A program made the position numbers and the translations under genes. A DNA stretch of 64,000 bases from Siphonodentalium dalli (Eukaryota > Mollusca > Scaphopoda > Gadilida > Siphonodentaliidae), in contig CP136068.1 in assembly GCA_032622095.1 (NCBI GenBank), forward strand, positions 136,531,989 through 136,595,988, read 5' to 3'. Numbering within the stretch: the first letter of the stretch is position 1; each line of letters opens with the position of its first letter. The notes under the pieces were generated by a model, which searched no databases, was not told the origin of the DNA, and saw only the letters and a list, made by a program, of their open reading frames with translations. Of this stretch, positions 49,760 through 60,806 are shown piece by piece.

Positions 49760-50701
49760 ATGGATGAGCGTCTTCGGGTTGTTTTACTGGGATCACCAGG
49801 CAATGGTAAAAGTGCGACCGGTAACACTATGTTGGGAAAGAATATCTTTATGTCGAAGCTTAGTTCCTCACCTGTAACTTCAGAGTGTCAGGTGGGACAA
49901 AATTCACAGCTGTTGGTAGTGGACACCCCTGGATTTTATGATACAAGGGATAAAAAATACGAAAAGGACATAGCGAGATGTATAGCGCTATCATCTCCTG
50001 GACCACATCTATTCATGTTCGTCATTAGACCCGGCCGATTCACTGAATGCGAACAGAGAGCGGTGGCATCGATCAAGGAAACATTTGGACCAAGGGTGGT
50101 GGATTTTATGATCATAGTGCTTGTTAAAAAAGATGAAATCAACGCAAAGACTGATCGCGAGAAATTTATTGCGAACAGTCCAGTTGCTCTTAAGGTTCTG
50201 ATTAAGGAATGCGGGGGCAGGTATGCTTTCATCGAAAACGAACCGAAACAGGATGACAAGGACCAGACGCTCGTAGATTTGATTCGTCGCACCTCGAGAA
50301 ATGGTGAGTTATATTACACCAACGAAATGTATGAAAACGCATTGGCCGACGTACTGGAAGTCCAAGAAGCTACGAAAAAAGACCTCGCCAAGAAGAAAGA
50401 AGAACAACGTCGGGCATTAGAGTCGGAAATACGTGATGAGCTAGAATTGAAGATGAGAACACAACGTCTGGACAGAGAATTCGATGTAAAGATGACGGAG
50501 GCGGCAATAGCAGCAAGGAAAGCGGATACGGTCAAGGTCGTTTGGAAAGCAACCATTATTGGTGTTGCAGCTGGCGTTTTTGGCGGCGCTGCCGCCTGCG
50601 CAGTTGGAGCAGCAGCCCCAGCCGCCGCCGCCATCGGCGGCGTCACCTGCGCCGTTGTCACTGGTGTTAAACTTACTCCGAGATTGTTTTCAACTAAATA
50701 G
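49760..50701 (+). CDS. GIMAP/AIG1-family GTPase, paralogue 2
   Basis: A 313-residue paralogue of the 43025 protein, clearly alike along its whole length. Residues seen: P-loop GSPGNGKS (11-18), SATGNTMLG, DTPGFYDT, GGRYAFIENE. The G4-like position reads VKKDE instead of TRKDD, a possible change in nucleotide specificity or affinity. The coiled-coil part (EATKKDLAKKKEEQRRALES) and the alanine/glycine-rich hydrophobic tail (GVAAGVFGGAAACAVGAAAP..) are kept, but the tail is more alanine-rich and ends RLFSTK. The acceptor TTATTATTTTCAG ends two bases before the ATG, as in paralogue 1. The stop is TAG at 50699-50701. Intact frames and many conservative differences argue that both copies have been under selection. 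Confidence 0.93.
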   Translation: MDERLRVVLLGSPGNGKSATGNTMLGKNIFMSKLSSSPVTSECQVGQNSQLLVVDTPGFYDTRDKKYEKDIARCIALSSPGPHLFMFVIRPGRFTECEQRAVASIKETFGPRVVDFMIIVLVKKDEINAKTDREKFIANSPVALKVLIKECGGRYAFIENEPKQDDKDQTLVDLIRRTSRNGELYYTNEMYENALADVLEVQEATKKDLAKKKEEQRRALESEIRDELELKMRTQRLDREFDVKMTEAAIAARKADTVKVVWKATIIGVAAGVFGGAAACAVGAAAPAAAAIGGVTCAVVTGVKLTPRLFSTK

Positions 50702-52698
50702 TCTTATTATACGTGTATGCACGGTCTCTATACTGTAAAATGAATTTGATGTAGAGAGAACTTAAACGTAAAATATATATACTAAAACATGTCCTTCGTA
50801 ATGTTAGTAATGACTGAAAGCAGAAACAAAGCACTACATGTACATATACATAGGGTTCGCACGCAACAAGCCGGTTGATTAGGCTGACCCCAAAATAGAA
50901 CATACTTTCATATCATCCATGGTAGATTTGTGCGGCGTTTATTGATAAGTTAGATAAAACATATATTACTTTGCCAGATTTACTACTTAGGCAATGCATG
51001 CGATTGGTGTGCATTTATTCCGTCCCATGCATGGGGTACGGATGCAAGTTGGTCTGACATGGAAAGACATCTAAAATGTAGGAACACCTTGCACCATACT
51101 CTATAGTCTCCATAGCATGCAATAAAACCAACAATCATTACTTATAATTACACTCAACTGTATATTAACAGAGCACGCATTAATCACCCAATTCGCATAA
51201 GTTTGGCCATTATTTAATGGATAATCCGTTCCTAAAATTACCACTAACGCGTGAGGTTGGGGATTGACAACATAACACGCCATATTAAGTTAATCTTGTC
51301 AGTTTGCTTTGTGAGGTTGCGGATACTATTCAGCGTGAACTGCATATACATATATAGCTGAGCAAAATATGTTTAAAGGGGTACTATACACTAAATCCGA
51401 CCATTTGTGGGATAATATATACTGTTTGCATCGTTCATAGAGCACACGATTGAACTTTGTACTGACTCAAATTCATTCATTTGTTGCATATATTCTGCTG
51501 AATACAAACGGATTTAGTGTAAAATACCCATTTAATAGTTACAAATAAGCCGAATGGCGTGGAACTTTTTGGGGAAATGTAAAATAGAATATAAAATGGA
51601 TGGATTGATATAATATTCACGTCCAAATCTAAATTTTGGATTGCCTCTGCATAGAACTAATGTTTATTGGCATGGCTGTTGAAAATTCAATAGATTCAGG
51701 ATATTTTATTAGAATTTCCAACAATATTTCTCACCAGTAATGAAAATGTACGAATGGGAGACCGGTGAAAGATGCTTGAGTGGAATGTTGTAACTTATCG
51801 ATCGGCTTTGACGGCGTATAATCTATTGTATGCTAACGGTGACGGGAATCGATCCATGCAGGTAAAGGAAATAACGACCCCCATACCGTATACACGTGTA
51901 CGTGACCATGCATCTCGGTAGATGTAGAATATATTATGCTGACTTTTCTATATTACAGAGTTTACTTCTTTAACAACCTGTATATTTGCTTATTTATTCA
52001 ATATCTTTCTTCTTAGAATGTGAAATATGGTGAATGTTGAGCGAGCTCATTATGTATTGAACCGTTGGTCTCATTGTATTCTGGAATAAGCTACTTTGTT
52101 CAGGAACAGTTGACAGAATAGTTTTTTTTCCAACTTATATTTTCGTTAACATTTTTTCTTTTCTATTAATTATTAAAAACAAAATTCCAATCATTTATTC
52201 ATTAATTTAAATGCTATACCAAGCTCCAGACTAAATTCGAAAGTCAAATACGTTAATCTTATAATGTATAATATATCTTATAATATATAATATATTATAA
52301 AAATTTTACACACAACAATCACAATAATTACTACTATAATTACAGCTACTTGTGTTCTGCTTATTGATGGTATGTACTTTGCCAATAAAATCATATATCT
52401 ATCTATCTGACTTACAATATATGGCACCTCCCAGATAGTTAAACAAATTATTATGTACCTATTTGTTTTCTTTTCGTTGAACTATCACTTCTTTCCTCGT
52501 ATAATTATACTTTCAAGCCAGTTAAATTTTTTAATAACATATATGTCGGTTGTGCGCCAAACACCATATGTTTGACTATTATCGTGCAAATAGCCAAGCT
52601 CGGCATCTTGTTTAAACAAGTTGGCTAACTTCTTTAAACAGGTTATCCACATCCATGGTAACGTACATCAAAGTTGCGGACAACAGCTCATCAGCAGT

Positions 52699-54577
52699 TT
52701 ATACACAAAAAGCAGATTCGACTGGACTCAGTTTATCTCAATTAAAATCGATGTAATTTCCTTGGAGGTTATGCATGGAATGTAGAATCTAGGGATTGTA
52801 CTCGAAATCGCAATGATGAGACGGTCCGGGCACAGTTTGACCGCTCGCCATGCACAGTAAGCAGTTCCAAATATCGTTTAAAAAAGCTACATTCGGGCGG
52901 GAAACACAGTTACATCACTGTATGGCGGCGCTCGCTACGTCTTCATAAAACAACAGGACTGGTAGCATCCAGTTCACTACAAAGGGGCGGGCAGCAACAA
53001 TACTGAAATGTTAATTGCAATGTTGTTAATCATGGTATATATATGGCGACAACGACCGATAATGCGAGCGCACAGTTAAAAAAATAAAGAGCCTTTTATT
53101 CAATTCAATTCAATTTATTTATTCACTCAACGCGTCAAATATAACATAAAGGAGAGTGGACGGAATCCATGAATAGTGCAGTTCATATAGATGAAAAATA
53201 CAAAGTGGTGTGGAGTGAAAATCACACATTTTAATAAACAGTGTGTGAGGTATTTGGCCAAAGTTTCCCTGATGGCTGTACAAATAAACCCTGACCTACA
53301 TGTATATCGCGCTGTTTGAATGTACATTTCACAAGGAGAATATTATATGTGGACTATTATCACACAAAATGCACTTTCATAGCGAAATTATATGTTTATT
53401 TTTACGGATGTGTTATAATATCCTTCGGGTATGCGCACTTCCAGCCCACTTTTAGACTCGTAATATTTGACGGGCAATCGCTTAGTGTCACAATAACAAC
53501 AACATACATGTAGGTGGCGCTGGTAGCTGACTTTCGTGATAGGAAGGCGGCGCATCCTGGTAACTGCATGTTCGTTTTATAGTTTTGTCTGTTTGGAATT
53601 GGTGGCGGAGGAGGAGGTGTGTACACGTCGTTGATTGAGTGGCACGTGTCTGGCGTTACCACCGGATTGACAAAACTTCCCCGGTGTACAGTAATGTCCC
53701 GGTATCACCGATCTGGATGCAGTAACAGATGGAGGGTGAACTATGTTTGCGTTCACGTTTCCGCCAGCAATGGTAGTTGTCATAACTGCAAGTTATATTA
53801 AAATTCAGATGACAGATAACGGCCCAATCACAATACAGTGAAAAAATAAACTATGCTCTTAAAGTCAGATCACATTATGTACAGAATAGTCCATGTTATA
53901 TACCATTTAAAGAGAAAGATCCATACCATTGTTATATTATCAACTTATCCGGTCGAATAAATTGTGAACATGTTGTTTTTGTATAGGTACCGACGTGTCT
54001 TCTATGCTTAATTTAGATCTGGTATGTACCGCCAGTTTATTGTTCTTAATGGAAGTAGAATAACTATATCTCTTATTTGTGAATTACGATGCGTTCTGTG
54101 GTAAATAACGGGGAAATCTTGGGGTGAATCTGAGAATCTCTATCACTTGGTGAACACTACTAGGTCGCAGTTGTTCCGTATTCTGGTAGAATATATCTAT
54201 TTTGGTTCCTCTTCCAAATGATATATGGAATATGTTGTGTATAATGTGATCAGGGAATTCGAAAATTAAGTGGGCCTTTAAAATTTCAATCAAGTTCAAC
54301 CCAGAGTAAAAATTGGAAACAACATAATAATCTGAGGGTGTCATCATCTCCCTAAATCTCCTGAAAACCAGTTAATATAGGGGGTGAATAATGAATGTCA
54401 ATTAATAGAGGGGTGAAAACTGAATACTAGATAAGAAAAATACGTTATGAAGAACATATAGGTTACATGCACACGTCAACACCATCTATATTCATCACTT
54501 TATCTCAATAGTAATACATGTATGCCAAACTGAACCACATTAAGAGACAAAAGTCATGATAGCTGCATATTTCTCTA
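52699..54577. mobile_element. 1.9-kb insertion in copy 2 (second)
   Basis: Copy 1 is continuous at GATCAGCATAATGTTATAGTACC (about 45985-46007), whereas copy 2 has 1.9 kb between CATCAGCAG and TATGGTACC. The insert includes CAATTCAATTCAATTTATTT near 53100, which resembles a retroposon tail, and the left arm of the inverted repeat. No intact gene. Confidence 0.6.
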
Positions 54578-54647
54578 TTTTATGGTACCTCAATGACTGT
54601 ATTCTACAGCAGGAGACCCGAAAATGGTTAAAATGTCCATTCTAGCT
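53619..54647. repeat. 1.03-kb inverted repeat, left arm
   Basis: Pairs with 55601-56629 (coordinates sum to about 110,248 with single-base indels). It spans the junction between the second insertion and the duplicated block, so the inversion-duplication is younger than that insertion. Frames in it are mirrored in the other arm and are not genes. Confidence 0.88.
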
Positions 54648-55600
54648 ATCTAGTACCACAAGTTGGCGTCATCAATGACACATGCCGGTCTTTTATTTGA
54701 ATCCCGATTGACATTCAGTGCACGTTCATACACTGGCGACAAGTTTACACGACATTGTGTGCAGCCATAGAAAACCATGTGGTGCCAGAATATGAACGAC
54801 AAGATGCATGTAAAATACATATTAACCGAAGCTAACATGAGAAGTAAATAGTACCTAGTTCAACATGTACTAACATCATTGCCTTAAAATAACTCTATAC
54901 TTGATTGTTATATACGATATTATTGCATGTTATTTACAGGGAAATTTCGACAGCTTCGCTACTAGTGGAACTATATATTTTTTACTTCGCATGTATAGTT
55001 AAATATTACAGGTTAATTTTATAAGTATTTTTGAATTCGGGTTTTGGCACATTGTATCTTTATTTTCCAAAATGCCTGCAAATGAAAGTTTGGCATATTT
55101 GAGAGTGCATTAAGGTACCCTTAAGACCGGATATGAATCCCGGGTACCGGCAGAAATGGCCCGAATCCCATGTACATAACGGGGGAACAAATGAGGGTGT
55201 GGTTGCGTGGATAGAACCCTCACATCTGTGACGTACATTCACCACTTCAAAACCTTAGAACTTTTTTAAGTTCTGACGGGAACATTGCAACATTGAAAAT
55301 AATAACGCAGGTAATATATTTAAGAGTTTATACACATTAAATGTTCCTTAATAACGAATTTCACACTAGGAAAAGGACATAGCTCGAGATTGCATGATTC
55401 GATCAGGTAACTTTTATGAGCCGGCTGCCGATTTCGCGAAAACATTGAATTGATAACCCTCGCGAAGTGTCATGGATGTATGCGATTCATAGTGAAGAAA
55501 ATCAGCTCTCAAAAATCGTCTAATTTAATCTCATCTCCTGCTGAAAATCCCGAAATCTTTACCTACTTTGAAATACATTCATACGACCTATATATATATA

Positions 55601-56629
55601 GCTAGAATGGACATTTTAACCATTTTCGGGTCTCCTGCTGTCGATTACATTCATTGGGGTACCATAAAATAGAGAAATATGCAGCTATCATGACTTTTGT
55701 CTCTTAATGTGGTTCAGTTTGGCATACATGTATTACTATTGAGATAAAGTGATGAATATAGATGGTGTTGACGTGTGCATGTAACCTATATGTTCTTCAT
55801 AACATATTATTCTTATCTAGTATTCAGTTTTCACCCCTCTATTAATTGACATTCATTATTCACCCCCTATATTAACTGGTTTTCAGGAGATTTAGGGAGA
55901 TGATGACACCCTCAGATTATTATGTTGTTTCCAATTTTTACTCTGGGTTGAACTTGATTGAAATTTTAAAGGCCCACTTAATTTTCGAATTCCCTGATCA
56001 CATTATACACAACATATTCCATATATCATTTGGAAGAGGAACCAAAATAGATATATTCTACCTGAATACGGAACAACTGTGACCTAGTAGTGTTCACCAA
56101 GTGATAGAGATTCTCAGATTCACCCCAAGATTTTCCCCGTTATTTACCACAGAACGCATCGTAATTCACAAATAAGAGATATAGTTATTCTCCTTCCATT
56201 GAGAACAATAAACTGGCGGTACATACCAGATCTAAATTAAGCATAGAAGACACGTCGGTACCTATACAAAAACAACATGTTCACAGTTTATTCGACCGGA
56301 TAAGTTGATAATATAACAATGGTATGGATCTTTCTCTTTAAATGATATATAACATGGACTATTCTGTACATAATGTGATCTGACTTTAAGAGCATAGTTT
56401 ATTTTTTCACTGTATTGTGATTGGGCCGTTATCTGTCATCTGAATTTTAATATAACTTGCAGTTATGACAACTACCATTGCTGGCGGAAACGTGAACGCA
56501 AACATAGTTCACCCTCCATCTGTTATTGCATCCAGATCGGTGATACCGGGACATTACTATACACCGGGGAAGTTTGGTCAATCCGGTGGTAACGCCAGAC
56601 ACGTGCCACTCATCAACGACGTGTACAAC
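55601..56629. repeat. 1.03-kb inverted repeat, right arm
   Basis: Reverse-complement copy of 53619-54647, with a few substitutions and indels. It starts directly after CGACCTATATATATATAGCT and ends about 210 bp before the integrase gene. Its CCCACTTAATTTTCGAATTC motif also links it to the hairpin element at 62611-63056. Confidence 0.88.
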
Positions 56630-56725
56630 ATCGGGGGTACATGGAGATTTAATACCTGGATGTCGATTTTGAACCCTACGGAAGCGTATTAGGGACATAG
56701 TGAAAAAATAATGAAATCAGAAAGT

Positions 56726-56828
56726 CGAAATTTTAACTTTTATCTCGAAATTTTAACTTTTATCTCGAAATTTTAACTTTTATCTCGAAATTTTAACTTT
56801 TTTCTCGAAATTTTAACTTTTTTCTCGT
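56726..56828. repeat. five 20-bp repeats upstream of the integrase gene
   Basis: CTCGAAATTTTAACTTTTAT is repeated five times, ending 11 bp before the first ATG of the integrase gene, so it lies in the 5' UTR or core promoter. Confidence 0.9.
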
Positions 56829-56839
56829 TCTCGATATAT

Positions 56840-59800
56840 ATGGGGTCCAAGTACAGTTCACATCATACTCTAAAAATGTCAGCGAAAGCGAGGGAGGAAC
56901 TTGTCAGATTTTACTTCACTCTTGGTTTGAGTTTCGGTGAGATTGCCGCCACCCTTGCGCATAGACATGCAATCGTTGTAAGCGAGCGGCATTTGAAAAG
57001 GATAACTAAGCGGATGCGATTATATCGGCGAAAATACGGATCGGATATTCTCAACGTTGCCACATACATCCAAAGGCAAATCGACCTATCAGGGCAGATG
57101 CATCGATATCGATGGATGCACTTGAAGTGTGTTCAAATGGGATATGTCGTGTCTCAGGAAACAGTGAGGATTCTGCTAATTCTGATTGACCCAGAAGGCA
57201 CTAAACTACGAAAACGTAATCGACACCGGAGAAGACAGTATAGGTGCAAAGGACCGAACTACACGTGGCACATTGATGGGTACGATGAGCTCAAACCATA
57301 CGTCATATGTATCTATGGTTGCATTGATGGGTTTTCTCGTAACCTGATTTGGCTCGAAGCGTACACCACCAATAACGATCCTAAAGTGATTGCCGGCTAC
57401 TACATGAACGCAGTCAAATGCCGCCGTGGAGTTCCACTTTGTGTTCGGGCGGATCGGGGAACAGAAAATGGTCATATAGAACAGATACAAATATTCCTGA
57501 AGAACGGAGATCAGACAGAGAATGCGAGAGATTTCATATACGGAAAAAGTACCACAAATCAGCGTATAGAGTCATTTTGGTCTATTCTCCGCAGACAGAA
57601 TGCCCAATACTGGATAAACCTTTTCGAAAAGTTGACAGAAGATGGAGATTATGATGGTGAATTTGTCCATAGAAACCTTGTACAGTATTGCTTCCTAAAG
57701 CTGATACAGGTAAGTGGCATAATTAATTATTAATTATAGACCATAGAACTTACTATGCCCAATCTCCACGAATTTCATTGTTATTCTTTGTGGATAACAT
57801 ACGATGGGACCCCTTTCTGTCGTCGCACCATACATTGGCATTGAAAGAAGCATGGCATATGTCGGCTTTATTTAAAGATGCTCTATCCGATTAAACGCCC
57901 CTGTATTGATATTTCTTCGACTTCGGGGGTATATATATTAGATTCGAGTAGAGGAACCCACCCTTAAAATTTCGGAGTGGTCAGATATCGATGTTTGAAA
58001 TCTGTTATTTCTGGCTAATCTGCTCGAGATGCGTACTTAAAATCGTTATTGGCGATCTAGCAATATATAAGATAGATAACTCTTTATAAAATCAAGTGTC
58101 ATTCTGTTAATATTTTGACAAATTTCGTCGAACAATATGTTCATAAACAACACGTTTTGGAAACTTTTAAACCTTAGTTGATTGCGGATAGCATTATTTT
58201 GTTGTAAATAACCGAATTTGATAAGTAAAGCCTCTTTTGAAGAAATGTTGTTGTTGGAATCTAATGATACGAGAACCGCCTGATCGGGTTGACTACCTTT
58301 GATTTACCAAATTATTCTTTGTAGCGCGATCTACGTGGTATTTTATGTGCTGACCATCGTGAAATCCGAAAAAGACCCCGTGTGACATGAATTTTAACTA
58401 TGCACACCGCCTGGTCCTATCGAACTGATGCATGGTTATATAGTCCAAGTCTGCTCCTACGTAAACCAGATAAGATATATGGATAGCGAGATGCAGGTTT
58501 ACGCCCAAGTCCATTCATATAAGAGGGTTTATAGGAATGGTATCCAGATGATCTTGGACGTAAACCGGCATCTCGCTATCCAAATATCCTAGCTGGTTTA
58601 CGTGCTATAGTACGAGCAGACTTGGAATAATGCATGGTATACGTGGGTCACGGTGGGTGTGTTGCCATGGAAGGAATTGGAGTCGGGTTGGGTAGCCTGT
58701 GCCTGTGTGGTATGACCTTGACCTTGAAATGAGTGAATGTTACCTCATAATCTCGAGAACGACTGGTCGTATGTGACAATTTGGTACCTATACACGCGTG
58801 TACAATTTGGCACGTGGAATGTTTTAAACTGGCACATATATTTTCTCAGGTCTGCCTGTCTGTATTCCATAGACTCGGAATCTGCTGGGGCGATTGGCTG
58901 GATACAGGTACTTTGAGCCTGAGATAGTTCAAATTTTGTTTGTGGGGGACATCTGGTCATCGGTATAAACAAAAATACCGGGCACCATTTTTGCCATGAA
59001 TTTATTATATTTTGATCGAATAATTTCGATCGCATCAGATATCATGTAGGCCCTACGATGTAACATTAACCATGAAATCGGTAGCAATGGCCTGAAACTG
59101 AAAGTTCCGATCGGGTTTTAAAACTGGTATTTCGCCATGCACGTTGACATAATTTGATCGGACCAGGTTTGCTTATCTATATATACATTTGGGGATATAT
59201 GTTTGTATGTACGCTTATAGACTCGAAAACGACTGAACGGATCGAGCTGAAATTTCGTATGTGGGATAAATCAACCAATCGGGTGTCATAAGTTATATGA
59301 CGTGTTCGTGCGACATTGACCTTGCAACTGGTGACATTGACCTATTATCTCGGAAACTACTGAACGGATCGAGCTCCAATTTGGTCCTGTTGTTGCGTAT
59401 TGCGCTAGGAGTACGGGTTTCGTCCAGAATGGTCCATCCGTTTCCGAGATGCCCTTGAACCGGGTACCGCGTTACCTTGAACGGGTATCTCGAAAACTAC
59501 TGGTCCTATCGTGATGAAATTTTGAATGTTATGTTATTTTTTTCGACGGGACAACGTTCGCGAGGCCGCGTTGTCCACCCGATATGACTTTGACCTTCAA
59601 ATGGTTACCACGTGACCTTGAACGGGTATCTTGAAAACTACCGGTCCTATCGTGATGACAATTTGAATGTGATGTTACTTTTCGACGGGTATACCGTTTG
59701 TGCGGCCGCTTTGTCCACCCGATATGACATTGAGCTTGAAACGGGTACCGCGTGACATTGAACGGATATTATGCGACCCACCCGTGTCATTGACCTTGAC

Positions 59801-60806
59801 TTTCATGTGCGCTCATATAGGGCCTAGGCATGTTTCTGGAGACTAGAAAACTACTCGACCGATCCGACTCAAATCTGGTATGTGGGCATATTTTGATCTG
59901 GGAAACAACATGGGCGGGTAAAATTTCACGTGCGATTTCGTGTCCTTGACCTTCACATATATCATATGCGGTCATATAGGCATGTTTCTGGAGACTCGAA
60001 AACTACTTGACCGATCCGACTCAAATTTGGTGTGTGGGTATATTTTGAACTGGGGAATAATATGAGCGGAATCAATTTAACATGCGGTTCGGGTTTGCAT
60101 ACTAGTATTATGTATTAATGGGTCAATACAACTATGTTCATATATATGGCTATATCGACTGCAAGAGCCATTATTATAGGCTAACATATCTGTAATGGAG
60201 CTATTGTGTACAAAGGGGGATGCAAAATGTGCATCTGGTCTGATTCAACGGGGGGGGGGGGGGTACAGTTGGAATTTCCAAGGTTGACATCCCCCCCCCA
60301 AAACACAAAACAAAACCTCTCTAGTCACTTATACATGTACCTGTCTGGACATATCTGCGCGTGATATCATTTTGGCATAACACTGCCAGCATGCGGTTCC
60401 TGCTACATGGAATGTATTAGTGAAACATTGGAATACATGTAATTATATATGCATTATTTTGCAGGTCAAGTTAAACGAGGTATGCACCATCTGGAACTCC
60501 CATCGCATAAGGTCAACAAAGAATCAAAGATCACCAAATGGGCGTCCGTTGCTCATGTACCAATTACCTGAACTATATGCTACAACTGATTATTTGCTGC
60601 CTGTGGACCAAACCAGAATTGTGTTCTCTGGAGAGGAAGTTACCTACAAATCCGAATATCCTTGTGATGACGACGTGTTTGAGTTATGCTGCATTCTGAT
60701 GGAAGACAATGCATGGGAACCCCCGGCTATTGCAGACGAGGCTATTGCATTGTATAACTCACTGAGGCCCGTTCCAAACGACGGATTTTTGTCGACTCGA
60801 ATCTAA
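56840..60806 (+). CDS. integrase-core (DDE) protein, two exons
   Basis: Exon 1 is 56840-57709 and exon 2 is 60465-60806, 403 residues in all. The donor CAG|GTAAGT and the acceptor TTATTTTGCAG|GT flank a phase-0 intron, so the join is ..CFLKLIQ then VKLNEVCTIW... Residues 14-60 form a helix-turn-helix-like N-terminus (LSFGEIAATLAHRHAIVVSE). A basic linker follows (KLRKRNRHRRRQYRC). The rve-like core has Asp146 (HIDGYDELK), Asp205 (RADRGTENG) and Glu244 (NQRIESFW), a complete triad with 38 residues between the last two. The C-terminal part (IWNSHRIR..NQRSPNGRP) fits the family of integrase-like proteins found in many copies in fish and marine invertebrates. The last 13 codons and the stop lie in the inverted repeat of the element at 60765-62371. 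It may be an active element gene, a captured one or a recent relic. Confidence 0.88.
58436..58632. repeat. hairpin element in the intron
   Basis: TAGTCCAAGTCTGCTCCTAC and AGTACGAGCAGACTTGGA form the ends; the inner arms GGATAGCGAGATGC and complement enclose a smaller palindrome. The ends match the hairpins at 27553-28262. Confidence 0.65.
58690..60090. repeat. diverged tandem repeat (CTCGAAAACTACTG..)
   Basis: At least seven units share TCTCGAAAACTACTGAACGG-like starts (near 58750, 59222, 59350, 59488, 59630, 59845 and 59995), then AAATTTGGTATGTGGG and GACCTTGA..GGTA. The best-conserved pair (59460-59765) has a period of about 146 bp. All frames are broken. Confidence 0.7.

Larger units (their letters stand above)
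47333..55590. repeat. segmental duplication, copy 2
   Basis: Second copy of the 42376-46975 block, enlarged by insertions at about 47703-49585 and 52699-54577. ATACGACCTATATATATA occurs at both edges (about 47334 and 55583), which suggests it marks the duplication or rearrangement breakpoints. It contains the second GTPase. Confidence 0.8.
57710..60464 (+). other. intron of the integrase gene
   Basis: 2,755 bp, GT..AG, phase 0. It contains a hairpin element, a long diverged tandem repeat and a 14-G run near 60250 followed by ACATCCCCCCCC. No exon was seen inside. Confidence 0.8.

Noticed and set aside
53577-54347. Two minus-strand frames repeated on the plus strand at 55900-56692
   Set aside because: They mirror each other only because of the inverted repeat; no domain, splice site or codon bias, and the ends differ after indels.
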